NCBI GenBank assembly: GCA_037953745.1
Contig: JBAKBP010000183.1
Location: forward strand, 297,771 to 361,770
Origin: Lithodes maja
Lineage: Eukaryota; Arthropoda; Malacostraca; Decapoda; Lithodidae
DNA: 64,000 nucleotides
Direction: 5' to 3'
Position numbers and translations under genes: made by a program. Below the pieces are notes generated by a model, which had not been told where the DNA came from, made no database searches, and worked only from the letters and a program-made list of their open reading frames with translations. Positions 20,877 to 30,022 of the stretch are shown piece after piece (position 1 is the first letter of the stretch; every line of letters starts with the position of its first letter).

Positions 20877-23585
20877 ATGGTGGGTTTGGAATCTGACTCA
20901 GATGAATTTAGAAATATTCGTCCTATGGAATCTAAAATTGCCCCCTCTGACGCCGACCCCTGCGAGAAATTGGACTGCCTCAAGGACCCTTCCCCTGCTG
21001 CCAACAGTGCCGGAGTTCCCCACTCAGGCATGGCACCCACAGACCTTGGCAAACCTCCTAAGGATACTGTGACGAATTCTCCATCGTCGGGTAGTGAGAT
21101 CCATCAGGTGATCTCCCCGGCATCAATTCCTATGCACAGTACTGCCTCTGTGATCAATAATAGTGATGACAACCCCACAGTCTCGACTTTAACTTCTAAA
21201 TTACCAGATTATGATTCTAGCCTTAGCCTACCTCTTCATTCCGTTGACAACCTTACTGAAGAACCTCGCATACCCTCAGCTGACACCCCTACGGATGCTT
21301 CTTGCATCCCTGACCCGTCTGTGACTCCATCTGTTACCATCTTCCCTCCGGATGCAGGATCTCCTACCTCAATTAAACCTGCTTCTGTACCTCCACGATC
21401 TCAACGGGCCGTTAATGCAGGTACAGGAAAAGACCTTGCCGGTATTTCCTCTGCCATTCACACGCTTCAACCGTTCGTACCTTCGCATAACCGACAAAGG
21501 CGTAAACGTAACACGTATACCCCTGCTTCGAAGGACACTTATAACGCTATGTTCAGTCCCCCTGATTGGTCACGGTTTTTCACGGTCTCTGGTGAACCTA
21601 TGGATGATTTCAGTCTATACGATACTCTCGCACAAGATATTGGTGACTTCACCATGCATGCTGTTGGATCGGCCAAGCGCATGATTGAGGTGAAAACACA
21701 GGAGCAATCAGAAGCCTTACAAGCCTACCTCGACACCCCCAACGACAGATACACAGGTAAACCAGATGAATACCTGAATCAGTGTACTGGCACGGTTGTG
21801 CTCCCTTCCGACTTCGAATTTGCAGATCAGAGCTTTACAGACTCAACCAATCGTATCTTAAAATTATTGCAAAGAACTGACCCCACTGTTGTTAAAGTTG
21901 ACACTTATACTGCTCCTCAGCGTGGAAATCGGCCCCCACTACGCATTGTCAAAATCTATTTTAAGCGCCATGACCTCCCTATGCATGTCCGTCTTGCAGG
22001 TCGCCAACTGCAGGTACGAAGGTATGTTAACAAGCCGAGACAATGCACAAATTGCTGGAAGCTTGGGCATTCAACCCCACGGTGTCGGGCTCTCAATGCT
22101 CGTTGCTTAAATTGCGGCTCAGAACAACATGCTCTCAACGATTGTCAAGTCAGCGCGCCCCGTTGTGCAAATTGTGACGGGTCCCACAAAGCCAATGACA
22201 GAACATGCCCGCACTTTGCGTTTCATCGTGACGTATTACATTTACAGGCCACAAAAGGACTCCCCTTCCGGTCTGCTGCAGCACAATTAAGGCAGGAAGG
22301 TAAATCTCCTCCATATCGACGGTTTGAATCAACTACACCCGCTGACTCCTCTGACCACCAGCGTCCAGAGCAGCCTCCGGCACCACCTATTAGCCCACAA
22401 CATTACCCCACCAATGATACCTTCCGTTTAGTTCACCTTAACTCCCCGGACCTATCCACCTCTAACAGGTTCGAGGGATTTACTAACTTGACCGATGATA
22501 CTGAGTTTTGGAACATGACTGCCGAAGAGAACCTCATGGAATGTAACACAGTACCAGATATAGAGACTTCTCCCCAATCTCGCTCCACCCAGTCGCAGCC
22601 TCGGAAAAAGCGTAAGGTTGCAAGTCCTATCCGGTCATTATCCCGGACCTCGAAACTCGGTTCCACCACACAGAAGTGGGTTATGCCTACCCACGATCCG
22701 GACTGTGGCTGCCATAACTGCGGCCGATTCTTTCTACTTCAGCACAAGACTTCTACCCGTACAGTACTGACCGAACATCTTCACAAATTTCTTTCCAAGC
22801 GAGCTCCAGCGGAAGATGCTCAAATTCACCCGACTCCTTGTTATTGTGTCACCCATATTTGTGAATCTGATCCTACGCCCAAGGACTTGATGCAGAGATT
22901 CCTGAAGGACAATAACCTGTTGGATTCTGACTTGACTAATATAGAGCTATCACAATCCCGATTTGATGTTCACCAACCTCCTGTCAATGTGCGTACCACC
23001 CTCACCACGCCTGATCCTCCCTGTAACCTTGAGCGACATGTTTCGTTAGCCGCTCCCCACTGCCCAGATCCCGATGCTCCCAAACCTAGAGACATTCCCC
23101 CACAAACTCCTGCTAACCCTACGACACCATCATCTGACAAACCTTCGATAAAGACTCATCATACCCCGAGCCCCTCACAATCTCCTGTATTGATATGTCA
23201 CACCAATATCCCACCTGACAAATGTGGATGTCCAATTTGTTTCCGTAATTACATCACACCCCATATCTGTGCCACGGATCCCTGCCTCCTTGCTCGGACG
23301 CAGGAATTTGTCACCACACGTACACTTCCCCCTAACCCTGATGAAGATGTTACCTCCGCTTATCTATTTATGGACACTCTGCGCCAAAAACTCCTCCACT
23401 GCCCCACCCTTGTTCCTAAACTAGTCACACAATTCACAGCTATTTCTGAAAAATTTACCGACCTTACATCTACCCCTTCACCTTCATCCACACAACCCTC
23501 TCCACACTCACAACCTTTACCGGACTCTCTTCAAGAGACCTCTATTGTCGATGACTCTGACAATCCTATTCTTGATGGCATATAA
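20877..23585 (+). CDS. I-type LINE ORF1: zinc-knuckle RNA-binding protein with extra Cys motifs
   Basis: The 902-residue gag-like protein should bind element RNA into ribonucleoprotein particles. Residues 1-~200 are S/T/P-rich and probably disordered. Residues ~230-380 look folded and precede three CCHC-type knuckles at about 390-450 ('CTNCWKLGHSTPRC', 'CLNCGSEQHALNDC', 'CANCDGSHKANDRTC'). A basic 'KKRK' stretch near 580 may be a nuclear signal. The long C-terminal part has two related Cys motifs: 'DCGCHNCGR' at 609-617 and 'KCGCPICFR' at 782-790, each followed by an 'HIC..DP' motif. I do not know a named domain for these. The start ATG at 20877 is the first in frame. The stop overlaps the ORF2 start. 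Confidence 0.85.
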   Translation: MVGLESDSDEFRNIRPMESKIAPSDADPCEKLDCLKDPSPAANSAGVPHSGMAPTDLGKPPKDTVTNSPSSGSEIHQVISPASIPMHSTASVINNSDDNPTVSTLTSKLPDYDSSLSLPLHSVDNLTEEPRIPSADTPTDASCIPDPSVTPSVTIFPPDAGSPTSIKPASVPPRSQRAVNAGTGKDLAGISSAIHTLQPFVPSHNRQRRKRNTYTPASKDTYNAMFSPPDWSRFFTVSGEPMDDFSLYDTLAQDIGDFTMHAVGSAKRMIEVKTQEQSEALQAYLDTPNDRYTGKPDEYLNQCTGTVVLPSDFEFADQSFTDSTNRILKLLQRTDPTVVKVDTYTAPQRGNRPPLRIVKIYFKRHDLPMHVRLAGRQLQVRRYVNKPRQCTNCWKLGHSTPRCRALNARCLNCGSEQHALNDCQVSAPRCANCDGSHKANDRTCPHFAFHRDVLHLQATKGLPFRSAAAQLRQEGKSPPYRRFESTTPADSSDHQRPEQPPAPPISPQHYPTNDTFRLVHLNSPDLSTSNRFEGFTNLTDDTEFWNMTAEENLMECNTVPDIETSPQSRSTQSQPRKKRKVASPIRSLSRTSKLGSTTQKWVMPTHDPDCGCHNCGRFFLLQHKTSTRTVLTEHLHKFLSKRAPAEDAQIHPTPCYCVTHICESDPTPKDLMQRFLKDNNLLDSDLTNIELSQSRFDVHQPPVNVRTTLTTPDPPCNLERHVSLAAPHCPDPDAPKPRDIPPQTPANPTTPSSDKPSIKTHHTPSPSQSPVLICHTNIPPDKCGCPICFRNYITPHICATDPCLLARTQEFVTTRTLPPNPDEDVTSAYLFMDTLRQKLLHCPTLVPKLVTQFTAISEKFTDLTSTPSPSSTQPSPHSQPLPDSLQETSIVDDSDNPILDGI

Positions 23586-26500
23586 CATTTTGCAATGGAA
23601 TATAAACGGATACCAAACTCGCCTCCGTTTGGGAGAATTACAACGATTACTTAAATTATATTCACCATTATGCATTTGCCTCCAACATGTAGGCAATTTT
23701 GTTGTCCCTCCCAGGCATTATACTGTTGCTGCTAGCTCCCCTATAACCCCTTCACATCTCCGAACGGCCATCCTTGTGCACTATAAGTGCGTATTTGTTC
23801 CTGTCACCCTTGACCCCAACCCTTTTCAAACAACTGCCGTCTCCATTTCATTACCAAACCTTCCTTCTTTGACTGTTTGCTCCTCCTACAATCAACCCTC
23901 CTGTCATTACAATACTTCAGACCTTCATCAACTAGTACAACAACTGACCCCACCGTACCTTATTCTGGGCGACTTTAACGCACACTCTCCCCTTTGGGGC
24001 AACCCAAACACAGACATTCCAGGCGATAAAATTGAAACATATCTCCTTCATTCTACTCTTTGTTGTCTCAACTTTGACACCCCCACCTACAGATCTGCTA
24101 CCCACTGTACATTTTCCGCTGTTGATCTTTCCTTTGCCTCGGATGACGCAGCTCCCCTATTTGACTGGTCAGTTTTACAGGATCGCTTCTCCAGCGACCA
24201 CTACCCTATACTCCTTAAGTATTTGTGCCCTGCATCCTCCCCTCAAATATCGAGTTATAATCTCTCTAAAGCCGATTGGACGTCTTATACGCACTCCTCT
24301 GCAGACGTTTCGGACTTCTCCCCTACCTCTTCCCCTGCCCACAATTTTGATTATTTTTCGTCCTTCCTGAACTCCATTGCACGCACTCATATCCCGCTTA
24401 CCTCCTCGCTGACGCACCCTCGCCAGGTCCCTTGGTGGACGCCCACTCTAGCCCAAATGATAAAATTCAAGCATCGTGTGGAACGCCTTCTTAAGCGTCT
24501 GAGTGTTAGGCAGCGGCGTTTAAAGACTGTTTCCCCCCGGCTTTTTTCCACTAATCGTTACTTTGACCTTATAACCATCACTATTGAAAAAATTGCCCTT
24601 AAAACGTTCTATAACAAGATCTGTGCAGTTGTCAAACGCAGTATCCTTGACAACAAGATACTTTCATGGCGATCATATATCTCGTCCTTCAATTCCCGCA
24701 CCCCTCTCTCTACTTTATGGAAAAAGTTTCGCAGTATCAACGGACGCACTGTACGGCCTCCACTCTCTCCACTCAAAGACCCTGCCTCGGACTCGCTTAC
24801 ACATGACCCCCTTGACATCGCTGCCATACATGCCAAACATTTCTGTCACGTCAGCTCAGACCAGTCATTGCCTCGTCAATTTCTTCGTTATAAATGTATG
24901 GAGGAATCTCGCCCGCTATCTTTTCATAGCGGGAAAACACATGAATATAACACCCCTTTTTCAATTCCGGAATTGCGACACGCGCTCGACCTGTGTACAG
25001 ACACTACTCCTGGCCCGGATGGATTCTCGTACGCTCTCATCCGTCACCTTCATCCACGTGCGCTACAACATCTTTTACAACTGTACAATCAGTTTTGGAT
25101 AAGTAACTACTTCCCACCGTCTTGGCGGCATGCTTATACTATACCCGTACCGAAGCCTGGAAAAGATCATAGTCTTCCCACAAATTACAGACCGATTGTG
25201 CTTACCTCATGCCTCTGCAAATTAATGGAAAAAATGATCAATCCTCGACTTTTACATTACGCTGAGTCACATGCCCTCCTATCCCCATATCAGAATGGTT
25301 CCCGCCCTGGCCGTTCTACACTGCACTCACTTATTCGCCTTGAACACCAAATACGTGATGGGTTCTCCAAGAACCAACCCACAGTGGCAATATTTTTTGA
25401 CATTGCTAAGGCTTATGACACAACATGGAGACACAGGATTTTAAAAATTTTACACGATTCTGGCATGCGGGGTCCTCTTCCCTGCTTTTTACAAAATTTT
25501 CTCTCTAACCGTACATTCCAGGTCAAAAATAATGGTCTCCTATCGGACATTATGTCACAAATTAATGGAATACCACAAGGATGTGCCCTTAGCAGCTTAC
25601 TCTTTATTATGGCGATCAATAGTGTCATACGCAGCCTCCCACCTGAAATATCGTATAGCTTGTATGTGGACGACTTCGCAATATATTATACTTCTCCCAG
25701 TCTGACTCACATACAACGGCGTCTCAACATTGCTCTAAAATCCATCCACTCTTGGGCATCCACTGCTGGTTTTCAATTTTCTGCTGAAAAGACTAACGCC
25801 GTTGTATTCTATAGAAATGTTCGACATTTACGTAACCAGTCCATTGCTCTCACCATGGGACATTCTAATATTCAGATCCTTCCGCATACCAGGTTCCTTG
25901 GTTTAATCTTTGATACTCACCTCAATTGGAAGAGTCACATTGCCTGCTTAAAGGCACGTTGCCTCCAGAGAATGAATGTTCTGAAAACAGTCGCACGAGT
26001 CCATTGGGGCGCAGATCGCGCTACGCTTTTACTGTTCTACAGAGCTACCATCCTCTCAGCCCTAGATTATGGTAGCCCTGTCTATGGCACGGCCTCTGCT
26101 TCCACATTAGGAACCCTCGACAGCGTACACCATTTGGGCATCCGCATTAGCTCGGGGGCATTCCGTTCCTCTCGTGTCTCCAATATCCTCTGTGAGGCTG
26201 GGACCTTACCTCTAGCCTACCACCGTCGATTAGTCCTCATGTGTACGGCTGTTCGCCTCCGTCATGACCCAACTCTACTAGAACTATTCCATTCCACAGA
26301 TAACTATCGTTCAACCATTCCAGTGCCATTCCCACTATTGTCTCGCCAATTGCTCTCCACTTACAGTATCACCGTTCCTCCCATAACTCCCCCTCCTAGT
26401 CACATCACTCCGTGGACCCTAAAACACCCTACAGTTTGCTTTCACTTAGCAGATCAACTTGATGCCCAAGCCCCATCTCAACGTCGACATCTCGCTTTAC

Positions 26501-27351
26501 AACATCTTGATGATCACATCCCGGCTGTTTTCATTTACACCGATGGCTCGAAAACTGCGGATGCCGTGGGTTGCGCTGCAGTCTCAGACCATGGCTTGTC
26601 TCAAAGTTCCTTACACCATCACTCCACGGTTTTCACTGCTGAATTATGGGCTATTCAAGGTGCTTTAAGCACCATCTCTTCATTGTCGAGGAACTCTCCA
26701 CGGGTCGTTATCTGTAGTGACTCAAAGAGTGCACTGCAAGCCTTATGTGTATTTGCCCCCAAGGACCCATTGGTCAAGACTATCATCCACACAATACACA
26801 AATTACAGTGCGCTAATCGTTTCATCACACTGTGCTGGATCCCCGCGCATGTAGGAATTCCCGGGAATGAGCGTGCAGACTTCCTCGCTAAGCAAGCGTG
26901 TCATGGTACACCCTCTACTACTTTGCTGCGTTCGGAGGATATGCTCCCTGTCCTCCGTCGCCATGTTTATGATGCTTGGCGAGTTGAGTGGGGAGCGCAA
27001 CCATTAACTGGCCACCTTCGCTCCATTAAGGATGACATACACTTGTGGCCCTCTTCAATTAATGGTTCACGTGCAGACCAAACCCTATTAACTAGATTAC
27101 GTTTAGGCCACACGCGCCTCACACATGGTTACCTGATGTCCACCCCTCGTGGTCCACCACCTGAATGCCAACATTGCCATACATCATTGACTGTTTTTCA
27201 CTTTCTTTGTATTTGTCCCGTCTATGCATCTGAAAGACGGAGATTCTTGCTGAACACCTCATTACATGGCATCCTCTCTGACTCAGACTCTTTCAATTTC
27301 ACCCCTATTCGTCACTTCCTGAGAGCGATAAATTTATACAATGACATATAA
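23545..27351 (+). CDS. I-type LINE ORF2: endonuclease, reverse transcriptase, RNase H
   Basis: Enzyme for target-primed reverse transcription. The frame is open from 23545, but the likely start is ATG 23575, which overlaps the ORF1 stop (ATGGCATATAA), a termination-reinitiation arrangement giving 1258 residues. Numbering below is from 23545. APE endonuclease ~12-240 ('ILQWNINGY', 'LGDFNAHSP', 'SSDHYPILLKY'). RT ~500-780 with 'FFDIAKAYDTTW', 'GIPQGCALSSLLF' and YVDD at 707-710. RNase H ~995-1115 with D1000, E1033, D1059 and a C-terminal 'CWIPAHVGIPGNERAD'. A final Cys/His motif 'CQHCHTSLTVFHFLCIC' is at ~1209. All catalytic residues that I can place are present and there is no stop. Confidence 0.92.
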   Translation: MSMTLTILFLMAYNILQWNINGYQTRLRLGELQRLLKLYSPLCICLQHVGNFVVPPRHYTVAASSPITPSHLRTAILVHYKCVFVPVTLDPNPFQTTAVSISLPNLPSLTVCSSYNQPSCHYNTSDLHQLVQQLTPPYLILGDFNAHSPLWGNPNTDIPGDKIETYLLHSTLCCLNFDTPTYRSATHCTFSAVDLSFASDDAAPLFDWSVLQDRFSSDHYPILLKYLCPASSPQISSYNLSKADWTSYTHSSADVSDFSPTSSPAHNFDYFSSFLNSIARTHIPLTSSLTHPRQVPWWTPTLAQMIKFKHRVERLLKRLSVRQRRLKTVSPRLFSTNRYFDLITITIEKIALKTFYNKICAVVKRSILDNKILSWRSYISSFNSRTPLSTLWKKFRSINGRTVRPPLSPLKDPASDSLTHDPLDIAAIHAKHFCHVSSDQSLPRQFLRYKCMEESRPLSFHSGKTHEYNTPFSIPELRHALDLCTDTTPGPDGFSYALIRHLHPRALQHLLQLYNQFWISNYFPPSWRHAYTIPVPKPGKDHSLPTNYRPIVLTSCLCKLMEKMINPRLLHYAESHALLSPYQNGSRPGRSTLHSLIRLEHQIRDGFSKNQPTVAIFFDIAKAYDTTWRHRILKILHDSGMRGPLPCFLQNFLSNRTFQVKNNGLLSDIMSQINGIPQGCALSSLLFIMAINSVIRSLPPEISYSLYVDDFAIYYTSPSLTHIQRRLNIALKSIHSWASTAGFQFSAEKTNAVVFYRNVRHLRNQSIALTMGHSNIQILPHTRFLGLIFDTHLNWKSHIACLKARCLQRMNVLKTVARVHWGADRATLLLFYRATILSALDYGSPVYGTASASTLGTLDSVHHLGIRISSGAFRSSRVSNILCEAGTLPLAYHRRLVLMCTAVRLRHDPTLLELFHSTDNYRSTIPVPFPLLSRQLLSTYSITVPPITPPPSHITPWTLKHPTVCFHLADQLDAQAPSQRRHLALQHLDDHIPAVFIYTDGSKTADAVGCAAVSDHGLSQSSLHHHSTVFTAELWAIQGALSTISSLSRNSPRVVICSDSKSALQALCVFAPKDPLVKTIIHTIHKLQCANRFITLCWIPAHVGIPGNERADFLAKQACHGTPSTTLLRSEDMLPVLRRHVYDAWRVEWGAQPLTGHLRSIKDDIHLWPSSINGSRADQTLLTRLRLGHTRLTHGYLMSTPRGPPPECQHCHTSLTVFHFLCICPVYASERRRFLLNTSLHGILSDSDSFNFTPIRHFLRAINLYNDI

Positions 27352-27467
27352 CTGCTGACATATATGTGACTTTAAACTCTGTACCACCTCCTCCACCACT
27401 AGCCTTGAGAGGGCCTAGGCCCAGTGGGCTAGTATAAAATAAAAGCATCATCAACAACAACAACAAC

Positions 27468-27480
27468 AACTACCTTACTC
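27468..27480. repeat. Target-site duplication of the I-type LINE (right)
   Basis: Exact copy of 20423-20435, AACTACCTTACTC, directly after the (CAA)n tail. Confidence 0.95.
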
Positions 27481-29234
27481 ACCACACTAGCAAGTGCTAC
27501 TGGGCGGTAGTTGTCTTTTGCTGTAATTTTACCTGATTTATCTTTAATGACAGGAACAAGTATTACGGATATCATAGACTCCGGCAGGACACCATGCGTA
27601 AATAGACTGGTGATGCAAGAACTAAGTTTATCTATTAACAACTTATCTGCATATTTAAGATGTTCTGCATATATACCATCCAGCCCACAAGCTTTATTTA
27701 GGTTAAGTTTTCTTATGGCATTCTCAAGATCACTTTCAGTCACTTTAATGTCTTCATAATTACTATCTTTCACATATTGAATTGCACCATTAGTAGACCT
27801 TTGGTTTACACTGTTAAGTAGTTCCTTAAAATGAGTTTTCCATAAGTCAGCAATGTTCTCTTCACCCGTAACCCCCTCAACACTGACAGGTAATGGTGTG
27901 TTACAATTTTGCATGGATCTGATGTCCTTCCAAAAACAGTTAGTATCCTTTTCTGCCAGACTCTTTGCAAGGGCTTCCTTCCTTAATTGGTTTTCATTTT
28001 GCTTAATAAATCTAATGGCATATTTGGTCCTAGCCTTTGCTCTTTTGTGAAGTTCAAATATAGGCCCCTGTCTAGGCTGACCTACTTCAAGCCAATGAGA
28101 CCTAGCATCTCTGGAGGCCTGATACAGGTCAGCCACATAGTCTTGCCAACCTGGCTTATTGAATGAGGACTTATATTTACGGCTATTAAAAATACTTTCC
28201 CCCGCTTTTGAAAAAGAATCTATTATACTATTGTAAAATTTAATAATGTCCTTTCTGTGTTGTGCATCACTACATTTTGGATCCCTGCATTGTGCTACAC
28301 CATTACCATCATATTGCACCCTATTTAATAAGTCCTTGGTTTTATCACAGTACATTTGGCACTCTTCATTTGAGATTACATTCCATGGAACTTTTGCCTT
28401 GATGCTATTGCTAGTTTCTGTTATTTCCGGTGCTTTATTAATTTGGATTGTTAATTCTATAGGTATGTGGTCGTCATCCGTAATGTCGTATCTTATGGCC
28501 ATTTCTGAGATAGAGTCATGAAAGTCAGAGCTAGAGATTGAATGATCAAGCCACGACCTGGTCTCCCATGCTTCACTAACATATGTATAGCTATTTTCTG
28601 GAAGCAGGTTTTTGGAGGACAAAATTAAACCTTGCTCCTCACAAAACCTTAACATATGTTTAGCAAACATGGAACCACCCAACTCGTGAGGGGTAGCATT
28701 CCAATCACCTACCACTGAGTAACACGTTATCTCTAATTCAGAAATTAGGCCACCAAGCTCCCCTAACTTTTCCAAATAAAGTTCTTCATTTTCTGCACAC
28801 TGATACGGTAAGTAAACACAAAATATTGCAAATTTTCTGTGTCCCACTTCCAGCTGTATTCCCGCACACCAGCTTAAATTTGTCTCAATGGTTTTAATTA
28901 CACTATCTAGGCACGATCTCCACATTATTGCAACTCCCCCTGGGGGGTGACCTGCCACAATACCATCACGTGTGTCCGTAGTGGAGACCCCGTACCCATG
29001 GAAATCTTTATCTAATATGTTCAAATTACCTAAGTCCTGTTTTGTGTACCAGGTTTCCTGAAGGCAGACTATGTCACTGGTCCTTATTGTAGATACGATG
29101 TCAGGTCGCAACAGGAGATTCCTCTTTGTTTTGGGGAGTCCTCTGCAATTGTATGAAGTTACTTTTATACTTGCTGCTGTTGTAGGTATCCCCTCCATTA
29201 CTGCGAGTTGGATAGTGGTGTGCGATGCCTCCAA
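27481..29234 (-). pseudogene. Level-4 LINE ORF2, endonuclease and N-terminal RT part
   Basis: Minus-strand frame from 29234 to the insertion point. The APE endonuclease (about residues 20-260) shows 'SYNCRGLP', 'LQETWYTK', 'VVGDWNATP', 'RSWLDHSISS' and 'DDDHIPIEL'. A linker follows and then the start of the RT ('ACGLDGIYAEHLKYA', 'DNYRPVALASVVSKV'). The gene then breaks at the I-type LINE and resumes at 20422. The ORF start overlaps the end of ORF1 by about 37 bases. Confidence 0.85.
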
Positions 29235-30016
29235 GTCCCAGAAGCCTCTGCACTGTCCTCATTGGGATATTGTCTTGGTTCTCTGTACCAGTTGACATAT
29301 GCATCTTCTGGCCACAGGTCAGGATTCATGAAAACATCTGGATCTGGACATTCGCTAGTTATACAAAAGGAGGCACAGGTAGTGGACCTGGAGAGGGTGG
29401 TCAGCTGTCTTACCTCTATATTTATATGTAGATTATCAGCCAAGTATGTCTTGAGATTCTCAGCAGTAACACTAGGGTTGAATCCTGTGGCAAACACCCT
29501 AGCTAGTCGGGGCCTTTTGATGGTATTGAGGCCAGTATCCTTGACCCTACCTTTAATTCCTGGCTGGTTTCTCGGTCTAGGGTGAACCTGCTCGCCTTCC
29601 CTAGAGTAGCGAGGCTTGCCATTCACCCATTTGACCATAGTCCATGGGTTTTCCCTTGCATTGGCTCCTTCATTTGGTTCAGTTTGTGTAGGTAAATTTG
29701 AGGATGGTGTAGCTGGCACTGTATTATCTTCTCTCGTTGCCGACGATAAAGATTGCTGTTGTGTTCGGTGTTGTTGCTGTTGTGGTCGCTGCTGCTGCCA
29801 CACCTGGTGTTGCCTTTGATATGAATGCTGCTGCTGGGTTAGTTTGGATTGTTGTAGTTGTCGCTGGTGTTGTTGTTTTTGTTGATGCTGTTGCTGCTGC
29901 TGCACCTGCTGCTGTTGTTGCTGCTGCACCTGCTGCTGTTGTTGCTGCTGCACCTGCTGTTGTTGCTGCTGCATCTGCTGTTGTTGCTGCTGCACCTGCT
30001 GTTGTTGCTGCTGCAT
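29198..30016 (-). CDS. Level-4 LINE ORF1, 5'-truncated, poly-Gln N-terminus
   Basis: The 272-residue minus-strand frame starts inside a (CAG/CAA)n tract that gives ~60 residues dominated by Gln and ends with an RNA-binding-looking part ('LARVFATGFNPSVTAENLKT', 'CASFCITSECPDPDVF') resembling the RRM-like or degenerate domains of CR1-group ORF1. It is not a host gene, because it abuts and overlaps ORF2 of the same element and the CR1 LINE starts at its edge. The true N-terminus is missing. Confidence 0.65.
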   Translation of the reverse strand: MQQQQQQVQQQQQQMQQQQQQVQQQQQQQVQQQQQQQVQQQQQHQQKQQHQRQLQQSKLTQQQHSYQRQHQVWQQQRPQQQQHRTQQQSLSSATREDNTVPATPSSNLPTQTEPNEGANARENPWTMVKWVNGKPRYSREGEQVHPRPRNQPGIKGRVKDTGLNTIKRPRLARVFATGFNPSVTAENLKTYLADNLHINIEVRQLTTLSRSTTCASFCITSECPDPDVFMNPDLWPEDAYVNWYREPRQYPNEDSAEASGTWRHRTPLSNSQ

Positions 30017-30022
30017 CTGCTG
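29840..30022 (-). repeat. CAG/CAA (poly-Gln) microsatellite
   Basis: Mixed CAG, CAA and CAT/ATG units on the minus strand ('caacaacaacagcag' type), giving poly-Gln in ORF1. It sits at the 5' truncation point of the LINE. Confidence 0.9.

Larger units (their letters stand above)
20436..27467 (+). mobile_element. I-type LINE, full length and coding-intact, 7032 bp (nest level 5)
   Basis: It is bounded by the 13-bp duplication AACTACCTTACTC. There is a GC-rich 5' UTR of ~440 bases, two overlapping intact ORFs, a short 3' UTR with 'cccagtgggctagtataaaa' and a (CAA)n-type tail at 27449-27467. ORF2 carries APE endonuclease, RT and an RNase H domain. That architecture and the three-knuckle ORF1 place it in the I group. 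With both frames open and a perfect duplication it is a strong candidate for a recently active element. Confidence 0.92.
18909..30022 (-). mobile_element. CR1-group LINE (family unassigned), split by an I-type LINE (nest level 4)
   Basis: It is inserted in the CR1 LINE at the 'GNY|RPVS' codons, with TAAT at 18905-18908 and 30023-30026. On the minus strand the order is partial ORF1 with a CAG-rich 5' end, ORF2 with endonuclease and RT, ~400 bases of 3' UTR (18935-19307) and a (TTA)n tail at 18909-18934. The RT wording ('QFGFKKNHGTDQC', 'FLDASKAFDRVCH', 'GVRQGGILSP', 'LMYADDLALIAPS') recurs in many metazoan LINEs, but I could not fix the clade. The element begins inside the poly-Gln coding repeat, so it is 5'-truncated. 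Confidence 0.85.

Noticed and set aside
29198..30016. Host poly-glutamine protein
   Set aside because: It overlaps ORF2 of the same LINE, starts at a LINE junction, and its C-terminal part reads as LINE ORF1.
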